Of a stretch of DNA of 38,380 bases, positions 1 to 8,726 are shown one piece after another. Source of the DNA: an uncultured Pseudomonadota bacterium (GTDB lineage: Bacteria; Myxococcota_A; Polyangia; Nannocystales; Nannocystaceae); the NCBI GenBank assembly GCA_913061055.1, contig CAJXVA010000024.1, positions 1 to 38,380 on the forward strand, read 5' to 3'. Each line of letters begins with the position of its first letter. The first letter of the stretch is position 1. Under the pieces are notes generated by a model. The model worked only from the letters and a program-made list of their open reading frames with translations, had not been told where the DNA came from and searched no databases. Position numbers and translations under genes: made by a program.

Positions 1-206
1 ACAGCATGCACTGCGGCCGAATACGGGGACAGGCTCCTAGCAGCCTCCCGACCGGGCCGTCATCCGGACGTCGCGAGCACTCGTCGAGCAACGCGTAGGA
101 CCACCCGAGAGCTCGATCCCAGCCTGGCTGGCCTGGAGCCCGTCGGGTTCCGCCACCGGTGCACATGAGGTTGTGAACCATGCCCTGCCGGGGGGATACT
201 CCGGCC

Positions 207-911
207 GTGGACAAGACCTATCCCTCCCCTGAGGCAGCGGTCGCGGACATGACGGACGGCATCACGCTGATGTCGGGCGGCTTCGGCCTGTGCGGCAACC
301 CCGAGCGTCTGATCGACGCCATCGCTGCCAAGGGCATCACCGCCCTCGACGTCATCTCCAACAACTGCGGCATCGATGACGTTGGCCTGGGCATCCTGCT
401 CGCCCAAGGCCAGATCAAGAAGATGACTTCGTCGTACGTCGGCGAGAACAAGGCCTTCGCCGAGCAGTACCTCTCGGGCAAGCTCGAGGTCGAACTGGTC
501 CCGCAAGGCACCCTCGCGGAGCGTATCCGAGCCGCTGGGGCGGGGATCGGGGGGTTCTATACGCCGACCGGGTACGGGACTCCCGTTGCCGAGGGGAAAG
601 AGGTCCGTGAGATCGACGGACGGATGTGTGTGCTCGAGCTTCCCCTGCGGGCCGACTTCGCGATCATCAAGGCGTGGAAAGGCGACACCCACGGCAACCT
701 GGTGTTCGGCAAGACCGCCAACAACTTCAACCAGGCGATGGCGATGGGCGCCAAGGTCACCATCGCCGAGGTCGAGGAGCTTGTCCCTGCCGGCGAGCTC
801 GACCCCAACCACATTCACACTCCGGGCATCTTCGTGCAGCGCATCGTCAAGGGCTCGCACTACGACAAACCGATCGAGTTTCGGACCACTTCGGAACCCC
901 AACCCAAGTAA
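207..911 (+). CDS. scoA: 3-oxoacid CoA-transferase subunit A
   Basis: Alpha subunit of a succinyl-CoA:3-oxoacid (acetoacetate) CoA-transferase, which moves CoA between succinyl-CoA and a 3-oxoacid in the cytoplasm. The N-terminal region carries the family glycine-rich segment ([13 protein letters not shown]), followed by the typical [18 protein letters not shown] and [13 protein letters not shown] stretches. From the GTG at 207 the protein is 234 aa, a normal length. I prefer this start because family resemblance begins at VDKTYPS and a GGGGGA sequence lies about 10 nt upstream. An in-frame ATG at 180, with GAGG 9 nt upstream, would add nine residues and is a real alternative. The beta subunit follows 14 nt downstream, so the pair is an operon. 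Family assignment is firm; the exact acceptor (acetoacetate or 3-oxoadipate) is not settled by sequence. Confidence 0.9.
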   Translation: MDKTYPSPEAAVADMTDGITLMSGGFGLCGNPERLIDAIAAKGITALDVISNNCGIDDVGLGILLAQGQIKKMTSSYVGENKAFAEQYLSGKLEVELVPQGTLAERIRAAGAGIGGFYTPTGYGTPVAEGKEVREIDGRMCVLELPLRADFAIIKAWKGDTHGNLVFGKTANNFNQAMAMGAKVTIAEVEELVPAGELDPNHIHTPGIFVQRIVKGSHYDKPIEFRTTSEPQPK

Positions 912-925
912 GGGAGCACCGCGAC

Positions 926-1582
<657 letters not shown>

Positions 1583-1595
1583 AGCCCGTTCGCCT

Positions 1596-1629
1596 CCGAG
1601 GACTGACCCGCTCGCGCGTCAGCCCTCGG
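1596..1629. terminator. Stem-loop between convergent genes
   Basis: The arms CCGAGG-A-CTGAC (1596-1607) and GTCAG-C-CCTCGG (1618-1629) are complementary except for one A/C mismatch and enclose a 10-nt loop. The hairpin lies between the converging scoB and sigma-factor genes and includes the sigma gene stop codon. There is no clear T-run on either side, so it may slow both transcripts without being a classical intrinsic terminator. Confidence 0.4.
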
Positions 1630-2239
1630 CGACCAGCTGCCCTCGAAGCTTCTTTGCCCAGCCTTCGAGGTCGCTCGTGGTCGTCTCCAGCCGCGCCGGC
1701 GAGTCGGCCAATCGTGCGAGCTGCTCATCGAGCTTCTCACGCGCCCGCCGGACCCTGCTCTTGACGGTCCCTTCGGGAATCTCCAACAAGTCAGCCATCT
1801 CGGGGCTCGTCAGCTTCTCCCAGTACGTCAGCTCCAGCACGACCTGAAGATCGAGCGGGATGTGCCGCAGCGCCTCGAGCAGCAACCGCTGCTCCTGGTG
1901 CTTCGCGATAATGCGGCTGGGCGTGGGGTCGAGGTCGTAGACGGAGGTCTTCTCCGCATCGAACTCCGTCTCCCGCCGACTCTTGCGACGGTAGTAGTGC
2001 AGCAGCTCAAACCGGGCGATGCCAAAGAGAAACGAGCGGAAGCTCGCCGCATCCTTGAGCCCCCCCACCTTCTCCAGGCAGGCCGAGAAGGTCGCCTGCA
2101 CCAAGTCCGCGCGATCTCGGTTCACTTTGTTGCCAAAGAACCGCGCGACCGCGTCGTAGTAGCGAGCGAAGAGCTCCTCACCACTTCGCGTATCACCGCT
2201 CTTCCACTGTTGCAGGAGTTCAGCGTCGGTCGGTGCCAC
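1619..2239 (-). CDS. ECF-like RNA polymerase sigma factor (second copy of a tandem pair)
   Basis: A 206-aa sigma-70 family protein. Region 2 spans about residues 20-90 (LFARYYDAVARFFGNKV, SFRSFLFGIARFELLHYYRRK). Region 4 spans about 120-175 and has the helix-turn-helix sequence ELTYWEKLTSPEMADLL...EGTVKSRVRRAR. It starts at GTG with no strong ribosome-binding site. By ungapped comparison 159 of 206 residues match the neighbouring sigma factor (about 77%), so the two arose by local duplication. Region 2.2, normally DAEDLVQETF, reads DRADLVQATF here and so has lost acidic residues. A C-terminal extension of about 30 residues containing LETTTSDLEGWA is shared by both copies. No anti-sigma gene is visible; a Ser/Thr kinase heads the cassette. 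Sigma function is near certain, regulation by phosphorylation is inference. Confidence 0.9.
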   Translation of the reverse strand: MAPTDAELLQQWKSGDTRSGEELFARYYDAVARFFGNKVNRDRADLVQATFSACLEKVGGLKDAASFRSFLFGIARFELLHYYRRKSRRETEFDAEKTSVYDLDPTPSRIIAKHQEQRLLLEALRHIPLDLQVVLELTYWEKLTSPEMADLLEIPEGTVKSRVRRAREKLDEQLARLADSPARLETTTSDLEGWAKKLRGQLVAEG

Positions 2240-2329
2240 AGCGCATCGTAGCGCATTCGCAGCCGCGGACCGTTTCGTCCCCGCAGCGCGGCCCGGGACG
2301 TTGGTTGTGCCGCCTCCGTGGTCGGCGCG

Positions 2330-2953
2330 TCAATCCGCCGAGTCGGCCAGTTGCGCCCGCAGCTGCGAGGCCCATCCGTCCAAGTCGCTGGTCGTCGTCT
2401 CGAGCAGCGCGGCAGACTTCGCGAGTTGGGTCAGCTGTGCGTCCAACTGCTGCCGTGCCCGCCGGACACGGCTCTTGACGGTGCCCTCGGGAATGGACAG
2501 CAGATCGGCCATCTCGGCACTCGTGAGTTTCTCCCAGTACGTCAACTCCAGGACGAGCTGTAGGTCGAGAGGGATGTGCCGCAGCGCCTCGAGCAGCAGC
2601 CGCTGCTCCCGGTGGTGGGCGAGGACTCGGCTGGGCGTCGGGTCCATGTCGTGAACCGAGGACTCCTCGGGATCGAAAGGGGTCTCCCGCCGACTCTTGC
2701 GGCGGTAGTGATGGAGCAGTTCGAACCGGGCGATGCTGAAGAGGAAGGAGCGGAAACTCGCTGCATCCTGCAGCTCGCCGACCTTCTCCAGGCAGGTCGA
2801 GAACGTCGACTGGACCAGGTCGGCGCGGCCCCGGCTGACCTTGTTGCCGAAGAAGCGAGCGACCGCGTCGTAGTACCGGCCGAATAGCACCTCGCCACCG
2901 CGCACATCACCGTCCTTCCAGCGTCGAAGGAGCTCCTCGTCGGAGTCTGCCAC
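2330..2953 (-). CDS. ECF-like RNA polymerase sigma factor (first copy of a tandem pair)
   Basis: A 207-aa paralogue of the next gene downstream with the same layout: region 2 at about residues 20-90, a linker with DMDPTPSR, region 4 with LTYWEKLTSAEMADLL and EGTVKSRVRRAR, and a conserved C-terminal LETTTSDLDGWA extension. The start is GTG. Region 2.2 is further depleted of acidic residues (GRADLVQSTF), with Ser49, Thr50 and Ser52 nearby. It follows the 150-aa unknown gene by 73 bp and precedes the second copy by 90 bp, all on the same strand as the kinase gene. Differences between the copies cluster at both termini, in the linker (residues 91-115) and after region 4, so promoter recognition is probably similar while control or stability may differ. 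Confidence 0.9.
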   Translation of the reverse strand: MADSDEELLRRWKDGDVRGGEVLFGRYYDAVARFFGNKVSRGRADLVQSTFSTCLEKVGELQDAASFRSFLFSIARFELLHHYRRKSRRETPFDPEESSVHDMDPTPSRVLAHHREQRLLLEALRHIPLDLQLVLELTYWEKLTSAEMADLLSIPEGTVKSRVRRARQQLDAQLTQLAKSAALLETTTSDLDGWASQLRAQLADSAD

Positions 2954-2999
2954 GGGCGCAGGATAACGCGCCGTACGACCCCCGAGAGGCCGCGGCGAC

Positions 3000-3018
3000 G
3001 GGCCTTTTTGACAGGCCC
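3000..3018 (-). other. Small stem-loop upstream of the first sigma gene
   Basis: GGGCCT (3000-3005) and AGGCCC (3013-3018) form a perfect 6-bp stem with a 7-nt loop, just after the stop of the 150-aa gene and before the sigma gene. On the minus strand no T-run follows, so this could be a weak attenuator, an mRNA stability element or chance. Confidence 0.25.
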
Positions 3019-3026
3019 TGCCAGGA

Positions 3027-3479
3027 CTACGTGGTTTGCGTCAGCGTGTAGGTCTTTCGCTTCAGCCGTACGTACGGGTCGAGCGTCCAGACATCATCAA
3101 CCGAGGGGCCCGTCCACCCGGACGGAGGATCGGAAGCGGGTTCGCGAACGTCGGTCAGCGTGCAGTTGACGGTGAATGCAGTGTCCTTCTGCATCGTGTC
3201 CTCCGACCCTGTGAAGTCCTTGGTCGCAAACCTCTCGGTGGGGTCCACCGTCCACCCCTCGATCGAAACCGCAGAGATCGCGTTGTCCCACCGAATGATC
3301 ACGCTTCCGCGCATCGCGGACCCGCGCTCGAACTCAGACTCCAGCACGACCGCCGTCGTACTGCTGACCACCGTCGTGTCGTGGAGCAGCTCGGGGTAGG
3401 TCCCCGTTCGGTCGGACACCACCCGAAGCTCGAGGGTCTTGGAGGGGAGAGGGGAAGAATCATCATTGGGAATCGCCAC
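3027..3479 (-). CDS. Unknown 150-aa protein of the kinase-sigma cassette
   Basis: I do not recognise the family. The protein has no signal peptide, no membrane segment and one cysteine. It is rich in Thr, Ser, Asp and Val with alternating hydrophobic residues (LELRVVSD, TTAVVLESEF, GSVIIRWDNAISAVSI), suggesting a soluble beta-rich fold. The ATG at 3479 lies inside the last codons of the kinase gene (17-bp overlap) and has a good AAGGA ribosome-binding site about 9 nt upstream within the kinase sequence, so its translation is tied to the kinase. Position between a kinase and two sigma factors suggests a kinase substrate, adaptor or sigma-binding protein; this is inference from context only. 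Confidence 0.75.
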   Translation of the reverse strand: MAIPNDDSSPLPSKTLELRVVSDRTGTYPELLHDTTVVSSTTAVVLESEFERGSAMRGSVIIRWDNAISAVSIEGWTVDPTERFATKDFTGSEDTMQKDTAFTVNCTLTDVREPASDPPSGWTGPSVDDVWTLDPYVRLKRKTYTLTQTT

Positions 3480-6330
3480 GGTTTCGTTTCCTTTTTTCCA
3501 CTAGGGAGTCCAACACACGTTGCGCAGACTCGTCATCGGAAGCAGAGAGAAATCCTTCGCGACTCGACCGCGCGAGCGAACGACCGCGCGTCGAATCTAC
3601 GCCCAGCGCCCGTGCGAGGGCCCACTGGGTCTGCGCAACGAGGAGCACATCTCCGGGACTCGCCATCGCGATCGTCAAGGAGCGTTCGAGCACCCGGCGA
3701 GCCTCGTCCAGACGGCCCTCGCGTACGAGGACACGGCCCAGCCCGGTCAGCGGGTAGGAAAGTCGAGGATCGTTGGGCCCGACTTCGCCCTCCAGACGCT
3801 TCAACGCGCTCTCGAAGCGGCCCCGAGCTTCCGCGAGGCGATCGAGCTCGATCAGGCACTCGCCAAGGTTCGAGTGGTCCAGAGCCACCAAGCCCGGGAC
3901 CGACATTGGCGCCCCGTGGCGGGCCGCGAGCACTCGCTCATACAGTCTCAGAGCCTTCTTCGGGTGCTTGGATCGCAGGTAGAAAGCCGCGAGCACGCTC
4001 TCGTACTCCGTCCGCTGCGGATCGTCGGTGGGGTACGAACCCAGCAGCGCATCGACGCGCTCCAAAGCCGCGACATCGAGGGTCCCCCGCATCGAGTCGA
4101 GCTGAGCCCGCGCGAGCAGAAGTTCAGCCTGCACCCGGGGCAACACCCCGGACTCGAGAATCCGAGACCCCGCGTCGAAGTCCGCGGAGGCGGCGTCAAA
4201 ATGACCGACCTCCATGCGGAAGAGCCCACGGTTCAGCAGCGCCGAACCGATCGAGGGATGCGATTCCCCGAGTCGACGCCGAAGCGCCTCCAGAGCGCGG
4301 CCGTATGCGACCTCTGCCTCATCGGGCGTTCCGATCCTCTCGACGATCCGGGCCCGTGCCGCGAGCACGTCGGCACACAGCAGACTCTGCTCTCCTGCCG
4401 CCTCGGCACAGTGGGTCAACGCGTCCTCGCTCGCAGCCTCGGCCGCCTCGAGATCCCCAAGCAACAGTGCGAGTTCTGCCTCCGCAGACGCGAGCGCTGT
4501 GCGACGACGAGGGCCCGCCGAGGTTCGCTCGAGTTTCGCCTCTGCGACATCACGCCACCGCCGCGCGGCGACAGGGTCGTCTCGGTCCAGCGACACGAAG
4601 GTCAGCTGGAGTGCGGCATCGCTGGCGACCGTGTCGTAGGCGGCGGACTCCGCGACTCGGAACGCCTCTCGAAGAAACCGTGCACCGCCATCCGACTCGC
4701 GCTGACGACCGAGTTCTCCTCTGCGCAGTCCAACCTCAGCCACCAGCGCGGCGTGGCCGGTCCTGGCCGCCAACCGCTCCGCCGTGCCTGCCAATGTGTC
4801 CGCCCTCTCGAGGTCTCCCAGCGTCGCCGACACCAGGCTCTCGTTGAGAATGCTCCGGGCGGTCGCCACCTCCTGCGCCGACCCCACAGGGGGCTCCTCC
4901 ACGCTCAACACGGCCTCGGCGGAGCGGCAGTCCTCCAACGAGGGCAGTCGCCGAACGACGTCACCGCCGTGAGCGTTCGGCGTCTCAGAGTCCGCGAGCG
5001 CGTCCAGCAAGGCGTCGACGGTGTTCTCTCGGCGCTCCAGACACGTGCGCTGGCGGGCGAGAACGATCTCCGTGGTGCGTCGTTCCACTCGAGCCGCGAC
5101 GCACGAAGCAGCGTGCACGTCCGACCACTCTCGACCCCACTGCGACAGCGCCGCGTCCAACGTCTCCCATGCGACGCCTCCGCCCATGGAGGCCTCGAGG
5201 GACGCGCGCCGCTCTTGCGGCCAAACCCGAGTCGCCGGGGGTTCTCCGCATGGTTGCTCCGGAAGCAGTGTGGACCCCACGGCCGCGGCGGTGACCATCC
5301 CCATGCCCGCCATCCACCACCCTCGACGTCGGCGCGCCCGACGACCTGGCACCGCTTCCAATGCGTCCACCAACGCCCCAAGTGCTGGCCAGCGGTCGGC
5401 GGGTGACACGGAGAATCCGCGCTCGACGATCCTCAGGACCTCCGGCGGCACCGTCCGGGTCCCACGCTGTAGGCGGCCCTCCTCGATGTTGGTGTGGATG
5501 TCCACGATGCACGTGCCCGCAAACGGGCGCACGCCTTCGAGCGCCTCGTACAGCGCGACACAGAACGAGAACTGGTCGCTGGACGCCGAGATTTCGCCGC
5601 CGCGCAACTGCTCCGGTGCCATGTACGCGGGCGTGCCCACGGTCGCGCCGGTTCGTGTCACGGAGACATCCAGTGAACTCACGACCGGGTACGTGGCCGC
5701 CACCTCGTCGTCGAGCAGGTCTGCGACCCCTCGCGCCAACCCGAAGTCCAGCACACGCACGCGTCCCGCCTCTCCGACGATGCAATTGGACGGCTTGAAA
5801 TCGCGATGCACCAATCCAGCTCTATGGGCCGCCTCGAGACCCCGCCCCGCCTGAATGAACACCTCCAGCGTCGCCTGCCACGTTCGCGGCTCGGCTCGAA
5901 TCCACGTGTCGAGCGTGGAACCGCGGACAAGCTCCATCGCGATGAACAACCGCCCATCGAGCAGCCCCACCTCGTGCACCGTGACGACGTTCGGGTGCGC
6001 GAGTTTGGCGAGCGCCAGCGCCTCGCGGCGAAATCGGTGCTCGGACAGCCCCACGTCTGCGTCCCGCGAGATCAGCTTGACGGCCACCGTTCGCTGGAGC
6101 TCGCCATCCCACGCTTCGTAGACAACGCCCATGGCGCCCCGACCAAGGGTGCCCTCGACGCGGTAGCGCCCGATCGTCTGTGGCGGCTCGGCGTGTCCGA
6201 ACAGGGCTGCGGCCACCTGACCGCGCTCCCCGAGGAGCGAGTCGTCCTTGCGCGCGCCAAGCCCGAGGAACTCCGAGTCGTCCGTGGTGATCACGACCCC
6301 TTCCCTGGCGTTGTCGCGCGAGTTCCCCAC
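3463..6330 (-). CDS. Ser/Thr protein kinase with transmembrane segment and TPR region
   Basis: A 955-aa Hanks-type kinase. The kinase domain covers about residues 55-330: glycine loop GTLGRGAMGVVYEAWD (60-75), VAVKLI with Lys85, HRDFKPSN (175-182), DFGLARG (195-201) and GTPAYMAPE (232-240). All catalytic residues are present, so it should be active. A basic stretch (RRARRRRGWW) leads into one likely membrane helix at about 338-355. The remaining 600 residues are Ala/Leu/Glu/Arg-rich and helical, with degenerate TPR units such as EVAYGRALEALRRRLGESHP. The start is a GTG and could lie slightly inside. It is the first gene of a cassette leading to the 150-aa protein and two sigma factors, which makes sigma control a likely output. 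Confidence 0.93.
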   Translation of the reverse strand: MGNSRDNAREGVVITTDDSEFLGLGARKDDSLLGERGQVAAALFGHAEPPQTIGRYRVEGTLGRGAMGVVYEAWDGELQRTVAVKLISRDADVGLSEHRFRREALALAKLAHPNVVTVHEVGLLDGRLFIAMELVRGSTLDTWIRAEPRTWQATLEVFIQAGRGLEAAHRAGLVHRDFKPSNCIVGEAGRVRVLDFGLARGVADLLDDEVAATYPVVSSLDVSVTRTGATVGTPAYMAPEQLRGGEISASSDQFSFCVALYEALEGVRPFAGTCIVDIHTNIEEGRLQRGTRTVPPEVLRIVERGFSVSPADRWPALGALVDALEAVPGRRARRRRGWWMAGMGMVTAAAVGSTLLPEQPCGEPPATRVWPQERRASLEASMGGGVAWETLDAALSQWGREWSDVHAASCVAARVERRTTEIVLARQRTCLERRENTVDALLDALADSETPNAHGGDVVRRLPSLEDCRSAEAVLSVEEPPVGSAQEVATARSILNESLVSATLGDLERADTLAGTAERLAARTGHAALVAEVGLRRGELGRQRESDGGARFLREAFRVAESAAYDTVASDAALQLTFVSLDRDDPVAARRWRDVAEAKLERTSAGPRRRTALASAEAELALLLGDLEAAEAASEDALTHCAEAAGEQSLLCADVLAARARIVERIGTPDEAEVAYGRALEALRRRLGESHPSIGSALLNRGLFRMEVGHFDAASADFDAGSRILESGVLPRVQAELLLARAQLDSMRGTLDVAALERVDALLGSYPTDDPQRTEYESVLAAFYLRSKHPKKALRLYERVLAARHGAPMSVPGLVALDHSNLGECLIELDRLAEARGRFESALKRLEGEVGPNDPRLSYPLTGLGRVLVREGRLDEARRVLERSLTIAMASPGDVLLVAQTQWALARALGVDSTRGRSLARSSREGFLSASDDESAQRVLDSLVEKRKRNRGDSQ

Positions 6331-6433
6331 TTCGATGAAGCCCGGTTCGGCGGCCCAGAGATCACAGAAATCTCGATCGAGGCCAGAAAACCGACTTTAG
6401 AGCGTTTCTTCTCCGGGTGCTCGTGAAGAACGC

Positions 6434-6449
6434 CCGGCCTTCCGGCCGG
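6434..6449 (-). terminator. Possible terminator of the CAP lipoprotein gene
   Basis: CCGGCC and GGCCGG form a 6-bp GC stem with a 4-nt loop, 30 nt past the stop codon of the minus-strand lipoprotein gene. In the direction of transcription a partly T-rich stretch (GCGTTCTTC) follows. The stem is short, so this is a weak candidate. Confidence 0.4.
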
Positions 6450-6478
6450 CCCGAGCCATGGTCCCGCAGGCCACAGCC

Positions 6479-7978
6479 TCAGCCGGGCGCGCCGAAGTTC
6501 TGCGTCCAGTAGTGCGTGTACTGGCTTCCCGGGGCGTTGTAGTAACCCACGCCCAACTCCGAGAACGCGGGGTTCATCAGGTTGGCGCAGTGCCCGTCGC
6601 TGTCGATCCAGCCGTCCACCACCGACTGCGGCGATGGTTGGCCAGCGGCGATGTTCTCTCCCCACGTCGAGTAGTCGTACTCGGCCATGACGATGCGGGG
6701 ACCTGGGCCCTGCCCGTCGAGGTTGGTGTGCGAGAAGAACGCGTTGTCGCCCATGTCCTTGGAGTGATTGCGGGCGGCACAGGTCAGCGCGGGCTGATAG
6801 ACGACGGGATCGGTCGCGGGGAAGTTCCCCTCGGTGTCGCAGTTGGTGGGCGTCGAGCGGGCGACGTTGACCAAGGCGATCACCTCCAGCTCCCAGTCGA
6901 CCCACGAAGCGTTCCAGTCGTGCACAGGCATGCAGTAGCCGTTGTCCGGGAGCCCACCGTCGTTGGGGAGCTCGCAGGCGTTCGTGCAACTGTCGGAGTC
7001 GTTGTTGTTGCCGTCGTCGCAGTCCTCGCCAGCCTGGACGTACCCATCGCCGCACTCGGGCAGGTCGCACCCGTTGGTGCAGCCGTCGAGGTTGTTGCTG
7101 TTTCCGTCGTCGCAGGCTTCCCCCTCGTTCGGCTGGTGGATGCCGTCGCCACACACCGGAAGCAGACAGGCGTCGGTACAGCCATCGTCGTCATTGCCGT
7201 TCTGACCGTCGTCGCAGGCCTCACCGCCTTCAACCTCTCCGTTCCCGCAGGTCTCGAACTGACAGGTGGGGCTGCATCCGTCGTCCGGTGCGGTATTGCC
7301 GTCGTCACAGGCTTCGTCTCCGCCCGGTGCGTCATGCACAAATCCGTCCCCACACGCGGCGGCCTCGCAGGTGGTGAGACAGACACCGTGGTCGCTGTTG
7401 GTCGCGCCGTCGTCGCAGGCCTCGCCCGGCTGCACGAATCCGTCGCCACACGAAGCCTCCACACAGGTGCTCGTGCACGCGTCGTCGTCGATGGCGTTGC
7501 CGTCGTCGCAGGCTTCCCCCTCGTCCAACGTGCCGTCGCCACAGTTGGGCAGCGCGCAGTTCGATGTACAGCTGTCGCCGTCGTCGAGGTTGCCGTCGTC
7601 GCAACCTTCGCCCGGGCCAAGCGCACCGTCCCCGCAGACATTCTCGGAGCAGTCCTCTTTGCAGGAACCGCTCTGCGAGTTCGCGTCGCCTTGATCGCAC
7701 GCCTCGCCGGCCTGAACCACGCCATCACCACAGCTTCCATCCGCCCCGGGGACGCCATCGGTGTCTCCGCCTGAGCTTCCGCCCTCGCTGTCGTCGCTAT
7801 CGGCTCCACTCGCACTCGCGGCCGTGGAGCCGGCGCCCGACCCACCGGGGCCTGAGCTTGCCGAGTCCTGCCCCTCGGTCGCATCCGGATCCCAGGCATC
7901 GGTGTCCGCCCCGTCGGGCAAACCGACGTAGCAGCCGCCGAGGCCGAACAATGCGAGTCCGAGCCAGCGCGCCCTCAT
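6479..7978 (-). CDS. Lipoprotein with eight Cys-rich repeats and a CAP/SCP domain
   Basis: A 499-aa surface lipoprotein from the ATG at 7978, which has a GGAG ribosome-binding site and gives a clean signal peptide ending in LFGLGGC (lipid-bearing Cys16). A longer frame upstream would bury this signal and is rejected. Residues 20-80 are a Ser/Gly/Asp linker. Residues 83-338 hold eight repeats of the myxobacterial cysteine-rich type (CGDG...GEACDDGN...C...C), seen in DUF4215 proteins. Residues 360-497 form a CAP domain with ARNHSKDM (His405), FFSHTNLDG, WGENIA (Glu441), GHCANLMNP (His463), GVGYY and YWTQNFG, so the putative site residues are kept. The CAP domain at the C-terminal tip of a disulfide-rich stalk suggests an exposed enzyme or adhesin; the substrate is unknown. 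Confidence 0.9.
   Translation of the reverse strand: MRARWLGLALFGLGGCYVGLPDGADTDAWDPDATEGQDSASSGPGGSGAGSTAASASGADSDDSEGGSSGGDTDGVPGADGSCGDGVVQAGEACDQGDANSQSGSCKEDCSENVCGDGALGPGEGCDDGNLDDGDSCTSNCALPNCGDGTLDEGEACDDGNAIDDDACTSTCVEASCGDGFVQPGEACDDGATNSDHGVCLTTCEAAACGDGFVHDAPGGDEACDDGNTAPDDGCSPTCQFETCGNGEVEGGEACDDGQNGNDDDGCTDACLLPVCGDGIHQPNEGEACDDGNSNNLDGCTNGCDLPECGDGYVQAGEDCDDGNNNDSDSCTNACELPNDGGLPDNGYCMPVHDWNASWVDWELEVIALVNVARSTPTNCDTEGNFPATDPVVYQPALTCAARNHSKDMGDNAFFSHTNLDGQGPGPRIVMAEYDYSTWGENIAAGQPSPQSVVDGWIDSDGHCANLMNPAFSELGVGYYNAPGSQYTHYWTQNFGAPG
6965..7732 (-). repeat. Eight DUF4215-type coding repeats
   Basis: About 96 bp per unit, encoding CGDG-x(4-7)-GE-x-CDDGN-x(5-7)-C-x3-C. The units are diverged at DNA level but share a GCCGTCGTCGCAGGC-like core on the plus strand. 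They are part of the lipoprotein gene, not a CRISPR or mobile repeat. Confidence 0.85.
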
Positions 7979-8009
7979 GTTCCTACTGTCTCCTGGCAGC
8001 CCGTTTCTC

Positions 8010-8025
8010 CCAAGTGGGGACTTGG
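8010..8025. other. Perfect short palindrome in the CAP gene leader
   Basis: CCAAGT and ACTTGG flank GGGG, 32-47 nt upstream of the CAP lipoprotein start. It could be an operator or an mRNA leader hairpin. The rest of 7979-8214 shows no gene. Confidence 0.25.
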
Positions 8026-8214
8026 TGCCGTTCGCTACCAACCCCGCCGTTCGAAGGGACCTGACCCGGTGGGACATGTCGCTATCGAGGCCCCTGTGCC
8101 CCACGCTGCGTGCGCCATGTGGACCACGACACCCACCGCGGAGATCTGATCACCTACATACACCACTCGCAGCGCCGGGCTGCCCACATCACGTTGCTCG
8201 TTCAGCTCGGGCGG

Positions 8215-8709
8215 TCACTCGCCGAGCCCGCGCAGCATCCCCGGCGGGAGCACAGCATGAAGACGTCCTCCACCCCGCGCCGCTCGGTAGATGAACAACG
8301 AACACAGGCCCGCCTTCTTCAGCCGGAGAACGGGACCGTCGCACCCCACCACATACGCGACCAGCGCATCCAAGCTCGGCGCATGCCCGACACACAACGG
8401 CACGTCGAACTTCTTGGCCACGATCGCCTTGAGCATCGCTGCAGGTTCCCCATCGGGGACCAGTGAGGACACCTGCTTCAAGGGGACCTCGGGCGCAAGC
8501 ACATCGTGGACGATGTCGGCCGTCTGACGAGCGCGCAGGTAGGGGCTGGTCAGGATCGCGTCGATCTCCAACCCGATCCGCCGCAGGCCGGTCGCCACCG
8601 CTCGCGTCCGCGTAGCGCCCTTGTCGGTGAGGGGGCGCTGCGGGTCGGGCGGGCAGTGCTGGTCCTCGCGGTCAAACGCGATGCCATGACGCAGCAGGTG
8701 GATCCACAC
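8215..8709 (-). CDS. sixA: SixA-like histidine phosphatase
   Basis: A 164-aa member of the histidine phosphatase (RHG) superfamily. The catalytic RHG motif is at residues 7-9 (HLLRHGIA, His8 as phospho-acceptor). Then come the family TSPYLRARQTADI segment and the second conserved histidine in LCVGHAPSLDALV. Length and order match SixA, which removes phosphate from histidine on phosphotransfer proteins. The start is a GTG without a clear ribosome-binding site. It is divergent from a Ppx/GppA phosphatase gene with 94 bp between starts, so both may share a control region. The superfamily is certain; SixA as opposed to another small RHG phosphatase is likely. Its partner phosphoprotein cannot be deduced. 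Confidence 0.85.
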   Translation of the reverse strand: MWIHLLRHGIAFDREDQHCPPDPQRPLTDKGATRTRAVATGLRRIGLEIDAILTSPYLRARQTADIVHDVLAPEVPLKQVSSLVPDGEPAAMLKAIVAKKFDVPLCVGHAPSLDALVAYVVGCDGPVLRLKKAGLCSLFIYRAARGGGRLHAVLPPGMLRGLGE

Positions 8710-8726
8710 GACAAAAGTCTACCAGC

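Noticed and set aside
6965-7732. Regular repeats that could suggest a CRISPR array
   Set aside because: The repeats are in frame, encode a known cysteine-rich protein repeat, have no unique spacers, and no cas genes are near.
6458-7774. A 438-codon hydrophobic Val/Ala-rich plus-strand frame
   Set aside because: It is the reverse of the DUF4215 repeats (GAC-rich codons read as GTC). Its apparent membrane character is an artefact of that repeat.
7979-8104. Longer N-terminus of the CAP lipoprotein (42 more residues)
   Set aside because: The ATG at 7978 has a ribosome-binding site and gives a proper lipoprotein signal, which the longer form would bury.
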